A stretch of 64,000 nucleotides of DNA from Sphingomonas chungangi. Its GTDB lineage: Bacteria; Pseudomonadota; Alphaproteobacteria; Sphingomonadales; Sphingomonadaceae. Below the pieces are notes generated by a model. That model had not been told where the DNA came from, ran no database searches, and saw nothing but the letters and a program-made list of their open reading frames with translations. Below are positions 8,639 through 17,371 of this stretch, piece after piece. The position numbers and the translations under genes were made by a program. The first letter of the stretch is position 1. Each line of letters starts with the position of its first letter. The stretch spans positions 496,001 to 560,000 of the forward strand of contig NZ_JACEIB010000001.1 in NCBI RefSeq assembly GCF_013778325.1, given 5' to 3'.

Positions 8639-8653
8639 TAACCCGAACGGTTA
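8639..8653. promoter_or_regulatory. Perfect 5-5-5 dyad, candidate XRE operator
   Basis: TAACC (8639-8643), a 5-base spacer and GGTTA (8649-8653) form a perfect dyad 11 bases upstream of the XRE regulator's start. It overlaps that gene's ribosome-binding region. The size and position suit an operator for a dimeric XRE repressor controlling itself and perhaps the divergent DUF6456 gene. Confidence 0.4.
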
Positions 8654-8700
8654 CTCCCTTTCCTACAGCATATCCTTTGTGGCAAGTGGAGGCCAGCGTG

Positions 8701-8715
8701 GAACATAACAGGAAC
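8701..8715 (+). promoter_or_regulatory. Candidate LexA (SOS) box upstream of DUF6456 gene
   Basis: GAAC at 8701-8704 and GAAC at 8712-8715 are separated by 7 bases (ATAACAG). This is the GAAC-N7-GAAC form of the alphaproteobacterial LexA operator. It ends 6 bases before the ATG at 8722, and its spacer shares several positions with the similar site before the winged-helix gene at 5928. Confidence 0.45.
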
Positions 8716-8721
8716 ATTCTC

Positions 8722-9402
8722 ATGGCCATGACTCTGAGCGAGCAGGCGAATCGGGTACTGGCAGCGCTGGCCGAGGGGCGATGCTTTGGCCGAAGGGAGG
8801 GCGGCTGGGCGGCCGGGCCGCTGATCGCGCCGCACGCGCTGGTCGCCGAGCTGGAGCGGCGCGACCTGCTGACGGTGGGCGACGCGCTGGCACTCGCTCC
8901 GGCGGGGCAGGCCTGGGCGCGGCGGCGGGCGGAAGTCGGCAACCGCCTGCTCGCCGAGCGCCCGTTGCCGCAGGATGGCCGGCCCCGCGACAAGGCGCGG
9001 CGCCCGGCCCGCAGCGTGACGGTGAACCTGGCCGAATCGCCGCTCGGCTGGCTGAAGGCGCGCGGGCTGGTCGACGCGCGGCAATATGAGGCGGGCGAGC
9101 GGCTGCGCGGCGACTGGACGGTGGCGGGCCTCGGTCCCCGCGTCACGATGCGCTGGGATGCGGGTGCCCGCTCGACCGGAGACGGCCTCGACCCCACGCT
9201 CGCCCAGATCGCGGCGAAGCGGCGGATGGAGGCCGCGCTGGATGCGGTCGGGCCAGGGCTGAAGGACGTGCTCTGGCGCATCGTCTGCGCGGGCGAGAGC
9301 ATGGAGACGGCCGAACGCGCGCTCGGCTGGCCGGCGCGCGCGGGCCGCGTGGTGCTGACGCTGGCGCTCGACCGGCTGGCGGATTTCTATGGGCTGGGGT
9401 GA
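8722..9402 (+). CDS. DUF6456 domain protein
   Basis: The 226-residue protein has an N-terminal winged-helix-like region (LSEQANRVLAALAEG, LVAELERRDLL). A basic linker follows, then the DUF6456 domain from about residue 105 (ESPLGWLKARG, ARQYEAGERLRGDWT, GPRVTMRWD) ending in a helical region with LDRLADFYGL. The family is common in alphaproteobacteria and is predicted to bind DNA; its function is not established. A GTG at 8698 has a better ribosome site (GGAGG) and would add eight residues, but it would place the start upstream of the candidate LexA box. I therefore prefer ATG 8722. The gene is divergent from the XRE regulator. Confidence 0.75.
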   Translation: MAMTLSEQANRVLAALAEGRCFGRREGGWAAGPLIAPHALVAELERRDLLTVGDALALAPAGQAWARRRAEVGNRLLAERPLPQDGRPRDKARRPARSVTVNLAESPLGWLKARGLVDARQYEAGERLRGDWTVAGLGPRVTMRWDAGARSTGDGLDPTLAQIAAKRRMEAALDAVGPGLKDVLWRIVCAGESMETAERALGWPARAGRVVLTLALDRLADFYGLG

Positions 9403-9469
9403 GCCCGTCACATGGAATCGCCAAGACCGGTGGCCGTTGGCCGGAAAGGCGTAATCCTGGGACTTTTCG

Positions 9470-10246
9470 CTAGGGCTCGGGGTGAGGTTTGTGGAAGCTC
9501 GATCCGATCCACTCCAGCAATTCGACGGCGGATGCCGTTGCACCGTCTCCACCTGCAGCTTGCACAAGCTTATCGTTCTGCCGGATATGCGACGCGGACG
9601 AATAGACCAGAAACGGCATATGCAGCCCCGCCTGACGAAGCGCGGTCAGCAAGGTGAGGCCAGCATGCCTGTCATAAATGCCATTTTCGTGGCGGCCCAT
9701 ATCGGAAATGACTGCGCCGACTTCGGCGAGTTGCCGCAGGACAGACATCGCTTCTTCGGTTGATCGGGCCTGACGAACGCTGATACCCTGATTTTCCAGC
9801 TGCGAGATTTCGAAAGCATTGTTTGTAGGCCTGTCGTCGACCCACAATATCGTCTTGCTTCGCCGTGCGCCAGATTCAAGCGAACGCGCTGGCCGATCCG
9901 CCCCGCCGGCGCCGGTCACGGACGGCGAAACCTCCGACCCCTCGGGCTCGTTCGCCGGCGATAGCGGGGCCTGGATGGGCAGGGCAGCAGCAGAGATAAC
10001 GGCGCCCGGCATGGAGACACGCCGAAGCTCGATCACCTGAGTCTGCAGATCCTCGATCTGCTTGCTGAGCTGGCTGGTCGCATCCTGGACGCCGATCTCC
10101 ATGCCCGCGACCTTGATGGAGAAAGTCGGCGATCCAACGATGGTCTTGATGGCTGGAAAGAGCTTCCACAGCATGATCGCCAGAATGAGCGGCCATGCGA
10201 GTGGGACGAGTGCTTTCGCAAGCTCGATGAAATCCTTGATGGTCAT
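9470..10246 (-). CDS. Membrane-anchored receiver-domain protein without output domain
   Basis: The 258-residue protein has one N-terminal membrane span (about 13-31) and a short beta-containing segment with a coiled coil (about 42-78). A disordered Pro/Ser-rich linker leads to a CheY-like receiver domain from residue 131 to the end. Receiver residues seen are the acidic pair Asp137-Asp138, the phospho-acceptor candidate Asp182 (VISDMGR) and a Ser where Thr/Ser is expected (VYSSA). The conserved Lys near the C-terminus is not evident. No DNA-binding or enzymatic output follows. It may signal through conformational change at the membrane. Its base composition is less GC-rich than its neighbours. 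The partner kinase is unknown. Confidence 0.75.
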   Translation of the reverse strand: MTIKDFIELAKALVPLAWPLILAIMLWKLFPAIKTIVGSPTFSIKVAGMEIGVQDATSQLSKQIEDLQTQVIELRRVSMPGAVISAAALPIQAPLSPANEPEGSEVSPSVTGAGGADRPARSLESGARRSKTILWVDDRPTNNAFEISQLENQGISVRQARSTEEAMSVLRQLAEVGAVISDMGRHENGIYDRHAGLTLLTALRQAGLHMPFLVYSSASHIRQNDKLVQAAGGDGATASAVELLEWIGSSFHKPHPEP

Positions 10247-10351
10247 CCGCCGCCTTCGCTGATGCCGGGCGATGGTGTGCGCACGCGGGGGAAAGGTCAA
10301 CGTGTGACAGCCGTCTCCCCATTGCCACAATTCCGCGCTACGTAAGGCGAC

Positions 10352-10398
10352 GGCCCGGTCGTCCCGGGCCTGCGAGCGGGCGCCGCGTCGATGCGCCC
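10352..10398 (+). promoter_or_regulatory. Structured GC-rich leader upstream of amn
   Basis: Two hairpins can form in tandem: GGCCCGG/CCGGGCC (10352-10358 with 10364-10370, 5-base loop) and GGGCGC/GCGCCC (10378-10383 with 10393-10398). They lie 34 bases before the amn start, without a T-run. They may be leader structure or simple GC-rich coincidence. Confidence 0.3.
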
Positions 10399-10431
10399 CC
10401 GCCAACAACAAAAGAGAAGGAGACCTTCCGT

Positions 10432-11889
10432 TTGACCACCCATATCGAAGATATCCCCGCGATCCTCGATGAGCTCACCGAGCGCCACGAAGCATCGGCA
10501 GCCAACCTGCGTCGTGCGATCGCGGCCTTCATGGCCGACGGCAAGCTGCCCGAGGGCGTCGCCCGGGGCACCGGACAGTTCGCCTATCCGGAGTTGCGCG
10601 TCGATTATGAGGCGGCCGGCCCGATCCCGCGCTTCACCCGCGCCTATGCGCGGCTCAACCAGTCGGGCAGCTACGCCACCTCCATCACCCGCCCGCGGAT
10701 GTTCCGCCGCTATCTGGAGGATCAGCTCGGCCTGCTCGTGCGCGACTACAAGGTGCAGATCTCGGTCGGCGTCTCCGACCAGGAAATCCCTTATCCCTAT
10801 GTGCTGGACGGCAGCGAGGAACTCAGCCTCGATGGCGTGCAGGCGAGCGAGCTGGCGCGCTTCTTCCCGTCGGTGCGCCTGCACGACATCGGCGACGAGA
10901 TCGCCGACGGCCTGTTCGCCTTCGAGCATGATCCGACCCGCCCGCTCGCGCTGTTCGAGGGGCCGCGCGTCGATTTCAGCCTGGCGCGGCTCAAGCATTA
11001 CAGCGGCACGCCCGCCGAGGATTTCCGGCCCTACATCCTGTTCACCAACTATATCCGCTACGTGGACGAGTTCGTGGCCTGGGCGCTCGCCGAGCTGCGC
11101 AAGCCGGACAGCCCGTATGAGGCGCTGTCGGTGGCGGGCGGTGTGCTGATCACGCGCGAGACGCCCGATGCCGAGCGCGCCATCGTCGAGGGCAATTGGC
11201 GCAAGGTGCAGATGCCGGCCTATCACCTGATCGGGCCGGAAGGCGCCGGAGTGACCTTGGTCAACATCGGCGTCGGCCCGTCCAACGCCAAGACGATCTG
11301 CGACCATCTCGCGGTGCTGCGGCCCGAGGCGTGGCTGATGATCGGCCATTGCGGCGGGCTGCGCCCCAGCCAGACGATCGGCGACTACGTGCTGGCCCAT
11401 GCGTATCTGCGCGACGATCACGTGCTGGACGACGTGCTGCCGGTCGAGATTCCGATCCCGCCGATCGCCGAGGTGCAGCAGGCGCTGTTCCACGCCGCCG
11501 AGCGCGTCTCGGGCGAGAGCGGCGAGGAGCTCAAGACCCGGCTGCGCACCGGCACGGTGGTGACCACCGACGATCGCAACTGGGAACTGCGCTACACTTT
11601 GTCGGCGCTGCGCTTCAACCAGAGCCGCGCGGTGGCGATCGACATGGAATCCGCGACGATCGCGGCGCAGGGCTATCGCTTCCGCGTGCCCTACGGAACG
11701 TTGCTGTGCGTGTCGGACAAGCCGATCCACGGCGAGATCAAGCTGCCGGGCCAGGCCAACCGCTTCTACGAGCGCGCGATCTCGCAGCATCTCAGGATCG
11801 GGCTGGAGACGATCGAATTGTTGAGGGCGGAGGGCGGCAAGCTCCACTCGCGCAAGCTTCGCAGCTTCGACGAGCCGCCGTTCAGGTGA
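10432..11889 (+). CDS. amn: AMP nucleosidase
   Basis: AMP nucleosidase hydrolyses AMP to adenine and ribose 5-phosphate, adjusting purine nucleotide pools in the cytoplasm. The 485-residue length matches the E. coli enzyme (484). An N-terminal regulatory domain (to about 175) is followed by a nucleoside-phosphorylase-like catalytic domain. That domain carries NIGVGPSNAKTICDHL, MIGHCGGLRPSQTIGDYVLAHAY and AIDMESATIAAQGYRF; the Met-Glu pair binds ribose in this fold. The start is TTG at 10432 with AAGGAGA 8 bases upstream; no ATG gives a complete N-terminus. It converges on fpr across a hairpin repeat. Confidence 0.93.
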   Translation: MTTHIEDIPAILDELTERHEASAANLRRAIAAFMADGKLPEGVARGTGQFAYPELRVDYEAAGPIPRFTRAYARLNQSGSYATSITRPRMFRRYLEDQLGLLVRDYKVQISVGVSDQEIPYPYVLDGSEELSLDGVQASELARFFPSVRLHDIGDEIADGLFAFEHDPTRPLALFEGPRVDFSLARLKHYSGTPAEDFRPYILFTNYIRYVDEFVAWALAELRKPDSPYEALSVAGGVLITRETPDAERAIVEGNWRKVQMPAYHLIGPEGAGVTLVNIGVGPSNAKTICDHLAVLRPEAWLMIGHCGGLRPSQTIGDYVLAHAYLRDDHVLDDVLPVEIPIPPIAEVQQALFHAAERVSGESGEELKTRLRTGTVVTTDDRNWELRYTLSALRFNQSRAVAIDMESATIAAQGYRFRVPYGTLLCVSDKPIHGEIKLPGQANRFYERAISQHLRIGLETIELLRAEGGKLHSRKLRSFDEPPFR

Positions 11890-11890
11890 G

Positions 11891-12029
11891 GTGAATTCCT
11901 CCGAGCTCGCTCCGGGAGGGGGACCACGCGAAGCGTGGTGGAGGGGAAATGCGCGGCGCCTGCCCCTCCACCACCGGCCTGCGGCCGGCGGTCCCCCTCC
12001 CCAAGACAAGCTTGAGGAGGAATTTCAGG
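11891..12029. repeat. Composite inverted repeat between convergent amn and fpr
   Basis: The whole gap between the two convergent genes is a composite inverted repeat. The left arm (about 11891-11950) and the right arm (about 11960-12029) are imperfect reverse complements sharing AATTCCTCC, GGGAGGGGGACC and GGTGGAGGGG blocks. Each arm holds its own small hairpin (CCACGC/GCGTGG left, CCGGCC/GGCCGG right). The outer end abuts the fpr stop codon. This looks like a sphingomonad interspersed repeat acting as a bidirectional terminator. Confidence 0.65.
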
Positions 12030-12833
12030 TCACCCCACGAACGCGCGTTCGATCACGTAGTCGCCGGGCGCGGCGTTGGAGCCTTCCTTGAAGCCGAGCG
12101 CGTCGAGCATCGCCGCCTGCTCCTTGATCATCGCCATCGATCCGCACAGCATGATGCGGTCCTGCGAGGGATCGAGCTCAAGCGGGCCGGTCACCGGCGG
12201 GGCGAACAAGGTGCCGTTCTCGAACAGCGTGCCGATGCGCACGTTCGTGTGGAACGACTCACGCGTCACGGTCGGGACATAGTGAAGTTGGAGCAGCGCC
12301 TGGTCCTGCACCAGCGGATCGCCCGCGAGCTGGCCCTCCAGCACGTCGCGATAGGCGAGGTCGCTGACCCGGCGCACCGAATGAACCACGACGATCTGCG
12401 CGAACTGCTCGTACAGGTCCGGATCGCGGATCAGCGACATGAAGGGCGCGAGGCCGGTGCCGGTCGCGAGCAGGAACAGCCGGCGGCCGGGCAGCAGCGC
12501 GTCGGTGACGAGCGTGCCGGTCGGCTTGCGGCCGAGGAACACCGCGTCGCCCTCGTTGATCCCTTGCAGGCGCGAGGTCAGCGGGCCGTTCGGCACCTTG
12601 ATCGAAAGGAACTCCAGCGTCTCGTCATAAGAGGGGCTGGCGATGGAGAAGGCGCGCAGCAGCGGGCGCTGGCCGTCGGGCAGGCCCAGCATCACGAACT
12701 CGCCCGAGCGGAAGCGGAAGCTCGCCGGGCGCGTGATCGAGAAGCTGAACAGATGCTCGTTCCAGTGATGGACCCGCGTGACCGTCTCGACGCTGAGCGC
12801 TCCGGTCGGTTCGAAGGCGTGGCGATCACTCAC
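12030..12833 (-). CDS. fpr: Ferredoxin-NADP+ reductase
   Basis: This FAD enzyme moves electrons between NADPH and ferredoxin or flavodoxin. The 267 residues show the FAD-binding barrel with RAFSIASP (the RxYS-like FAD motif) near residue 60 and a flavin-phosphate segment SIKVPNGPLTSRL. The NADP domain has LLATGTGLAPFMSLI and MLCGSMAMIKEQ. The C-terminus ends in ERAFVG, as in bacterial subclass I/II Fpr proteins. Length is typical. The gene starts 212 bases from the divergent membrane protein gene, and the shared gap must hold both promoters. Likely linked to redox or iron-sulfur homeostasis. Confidence 0.93.
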   Translation of the reverse strand: MSDRHAFEPTGALSVETVTRVHHWNEHLFSFSITRPASFRFRSGEFVMLGLPDGQRPLLRAFSIASPSYDETLEFLSIKVPNGPLTSRLQGINEGDAVFLGRKPTGTLVTDALLPGRRLFLLATGTGLAPFMSLIRDPDLYEQFAQIVVVHSVRRVSDLAYRDVLEGQLAGDPLVQDQALLQLHYVPTVTRESFHTNVRIGTLFENGTLFAPPVTGPLELDPSQDRIMLCGSMAMIKEQAAMLDALGFKEGSNAAPGDYVIERAFVG

Positions 12834-13045
12834 TGATACTTCTCCGTAAACGATTCCAAGGCGCCTGTATCGTTATTGCGGATTGTTCGCAACAAGGCGC
12901 GAGCATAGGTCGGCTCATGCCGTGTTGCGCTGCAAAATGCCAGTGCATTGTCGTATCAGGCGATTAACCTGCGCTTGGGCCTTCCGCTTGACGGCGCGGT
13001 CGCGCGATCTAGAGTTTCGCTGGCCGAACAGCGGCTTGGGGGCGC

Positions 13046-14887
13046 ATGGGGATGAAGCTGCCGGATCATCTGCCGCCGCTCAGCGGCTGGTCGTTCCAGG
13101 TCTATCGGGTGCTGTGGGTCGTGCTGCTGATCCCGGCGATCGCGTCGGTGATGCTGAGCTATCGGGCGCAGGTCCGATACGAGGCCGCGTCCCGCGCCGA
13201 TTATGCTGCAGGTATCTGGCTGGACCGAAGCACCGCCGGCGGTGCGCCGATCACGCCGATCAGCGACGAAGCGCATGCCAAGGTGCGCAAGGGCGATGTC
13301 CTGATCGCCGTCGCCGGCAAACCCGTGCCGAGCAACGAGATGCAATGGGCCGACATGCTCGCCGGCCTTGACGGGGCTCCGCTCGATCTTTTGATCCGGC
13401 ATGTCGACGGATCGCGCTCGGCGATCACGCTGCGACGTGACAGCCATCTGATCGATCGCGTCTATGCGCGCAGTGGCATGAGCTATTCGGCCCGGGTCTG
13501 GCTAGCCTGGGGAACATCGACAGCTGCCAACTTACTGACGCTGGCGACCAGTCTGCTACTGTTCCTGCGGCGCCCGCGCGATCCCGTCGCGGCTCTGGTC
13601 GCGATCAGCGGCCTGCTGATCTGCGTCGATCCGGGAACGCTCTCGGCCGATCCTCCGCTGATCCTCTTCTATCTGCCTCAGGCGGTCATCAACATCGCGC
13701 TGACTGCGGCGATGGCGGCCTTCCCGGCGGGCAATATCCGCTCTCGCCTGACTCGCATGGTGATCGCCGCCGCCTTGCTGTCGGGCGGTTGCGAGATGTT
13801 GAAATACTGGCCGGGCGGCGCGATCGTCTCGGTGCTGTTCGAGGTGACGACGGCGTCCACGATCCTGCTGCTCGGAATTGCCGTCATCCTGAACTTCCGC
13901 GCGCTCGCGGCAGGGCTGCAGCGCCAGCAGATGAAGTTCGCGCTGCTCGGCTTCATCGGGGCGTGCCTGTTCACCCTGCTGGGCGCGCTGCTGGACGACC
14001 TGGCCTCGTTCTACATGGATGCGCCGTTGCGACCTTGGCTCTCGTTGTCATCCGATATCTTCGGCAACTTCGCCGGATGCTGCTTCGCCGGTGGCCTCCT
14101 CGTCTCGCTGCTGCGCTACCGGCTCTACGACGCCGACGCCCTGATCAGCCGATCGGCCGCCTATGCGGCGCTGACGCTGATGCTGGGCGCCGCCTTCGCC
14201 GCGTGCGAGCAGGTGATCGAGGTGTTCGGCGAGCGATATTTCGGCGATGGCGGCCAGGCGACCGCCGCCGGCCTCGCGGCGGCGGCGGCCGCGGTGCTGA
14301 TCGCGCCGGCGCACAACCGCGTCCACCGCTGGACCGAGCAACGCTTCCAGCGCGCGCTCGCCAAGTTCCGGCGCGACCTGCCCGAGACGGTGAACGACAT
14401 GCGCGAGTTCGCCTCGCTCGATCAGTTGCTTGCGACGGTCGCCTCGCAGCTCGAGCAGGGGGTGCGCGCGTCGCGGGCGGCGATCCTGCTGGGCGAGGGG
14501 GACGAGCCGCTGCGTATCGCGCTCACCCGCCATATGCAGACCGGCGAGATGGAGACGTGGTTGCAGGGCTGGGCGCCTTCGCACAACGACAATCTCCAGT
14601 GCGAGCGCGAGGATGCGATGTTCCCGCTGCGCCTGAGGCTCCATGCGACGGGGGCGGCGACGATTGGCTGGGTGCTGCTCGGCCCGCGCCCCGACGGCAG
14701 CTTCTTCGGCAAGGACGAGCGCGAGGCGCTGGCCGGCGTCGCCGATCCGGTGGCGCGCGCCATTCACATCGTCCGCCAGCGCGACGCGCGCGAGATACGG
14801 CTGACCGGGCGCATCGGCGTGCTGGAGGGCGAGGTCGCGCGGCTGGTGCGGCTGTTGAAGCCGGTGGGAGCCGCCTCTCCCGCCTGA
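13046..14887 (+). CDS. Multi-pass membrane protein with PDZ-like and GAF-like domains
   Basis: The 613-residue protein has one N-terminal membrane span (about 18-38). A periplasmic PDZ-like module follows (about 65-130; RKGDVLIAVAGKPVPSNEM and DLLIRHVDGSRSAITL), and then roughly seven membrane spans (about 150-410). The cytoplasmic tail has a coiled region (VHRWTEQRFQRALAKFR) and a GAF-like domain (about 455-580). The layout resembles the sensory half of some histidine kinases, but no HisKA or HATPase part follows and the gene stops cleanly. A second ATG at 13052 is possible. The ABC-F gene starts 44 bases after it. Function is unknown; a signalling or scaffold role is inference. Confidence 0.7.
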   Translation: MGMKLPDHLPPLSGWSFQVYRVLWVVLLIPAIASVMLSYRAQVRYEAASRADYAAGIWLDRSTAGGAPITPISDEAHAKVRKGDVLIAVAGKPVPSNEMQWADMLAGLDGAPLDLLIRHVDGSRSAITLRRDSHLIDRVYARSGMSYSARVWLAWGTSTAANLLTLATSLLLFLRRPRDPVAALVAISGLLICVDPGTLSADPPLILFYLPQAVINIALTAAMAAFPAGNIRSRLTRMVIAAALLSGGCEMLKYWPGGAIVSVLFEVTTASTILLLGIAVILNFRALAAGLQRQQMKFALLGFIGACLFTLLGALLDDLASFYMDAPLRPWLSLSSDIFGNFAGCCFAGGLLVSLLRYRLYDADALISRSAAYAALTLMLGAAFAACEQVIEVFGERYFGDGGQATAAGLAAAAAAVLIAPAHNRVHRWTEQRFQRALAKFRRDLPETVNDMREFASLDQLLATVASQLEQGVRASRAAILLGEGDEPLRIALTRHMQTGEMETWLQGWAPSHNDNLQCEREDAMFPLRLRLHATGAATIGWVLLGPRPDGSFFGKDEREALAGVADPVARAIHIVRQRDAREIRLTGRIGVLEGEVARLVRLLKPVGAASPA

Positions 14888-14931
14888 GGCGGCGCTTGTG
14901 CCGATGGGCATTCGTGCGTACCGGCCCGGCC

Positions 14932-16797
<1,866 letters not shown>

Positions 16798-16871
16798 TAA
16801 CCATATACGCACTTTTATCTTGACATCGTCACGCTCATCTGGCACAAGGTGAGCACGCTGAGGAATTGCGT

Positions 16872-16909
16872 CGAGGGCCGGGCGGTGGTGACACCGTGAC
16901 CGGCCCTCG
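16872..16909 (+). promoter_or_regulatory. Structured leader hairpin upstream of the gene transfer agent cluster
   Basis: A perfect 10-bp stem (16872-16881 with 16900-16909) encloses an inner 5-bp stem CGGTG/CACCG (16883-16887 with 16892-16896) capped by GTGA, a GNRA-type tetraloop. It lies 18 bases before the first cluster gene and has no T-run, so it is more likely leader RNA structure than a terminator. A TTGACA at 16820-16825 upstream could be a -35 element, but no good -10 is seen. Confidence 0.5.
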
Positions 16910-16927
16910 GCATGTCTGGAGGGGGCG

Positions 16928-17371
16928 ATGGCGACGAAGCGGACGGTGGTCCCCGCGGGGCCGGTCAAGTGGACCAAGACGCGCGAGCGCACCTTTCTCG
17001 AGCATCTCGCGCTCAGCTCGAATGTCGCGGCGTCGGAGCGGGTGGCGCTGGTGCCGCCGGGCGCGGCCTACAAGCACCGGATCCGGTCGGCCGATTTTCG
17101 CCGCAACTGGGAGGTCGCTCTGACCGAGGGCTATGCGCGGCTCGAACTCGCGATGCTCGAACGCGCGATCAACGGCGTCACTGTCGAGGTCACCAGGAGC
17201 GGCGTCACCACGAAGAAGATCGAATATTCCGAAGGCATGGCGATGACGCTGCTCAAGGCGCATCGATCCTCGGTTACGGCGATCGCCGCAGGGCAGGCCG
17301 CCGATGCGATCGACGCCGACGTGCTGGCGGTGATCGACGGCATGGCCCGGCGCATCGGCCATGACGGGTAA
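16928..17371 (+). CDS. GTA small terminase-like protein (g1 position)
   Basis: This 147-residue protein sits directly before the large terminase and overlaps it by 11 bases. It has a basic N-terminus and a helix-turn-helix-like region (FLEHLALSSNVAASERVALVPPGAAYKHRI) as in phage small terminases. A C-terminal helical part probably serves oligomerisation. In RcGTA the g1 product occupies this place and recruits DNA to the packaging motor with reduced sequence specificity. A GGAGGGGG site lies just before the ATG. Assignment rests on position plus helix-turn-helix appearance. Confidence 0.78.
   Translation: MATKRTVVPAGPVKWTKTRERTFLEHLALSSNVAASERVALVPPGAAYKHRIRSADFRRNWEVALTEGYARLELAMLERAINGVTVEVTRSGVTTKKIEYSEGMAMTLLKAHRSSVTAIAAGQAADAIDADVLAVIDGMARRIGHDG

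Noticed and set aside
16820-16848. Sigma-70 promoter for the gene transfer agent cluster
   Set aside because: TTGACA is perfect but the best -10 at proper spacing (CACAAG) matches only half the consensus.
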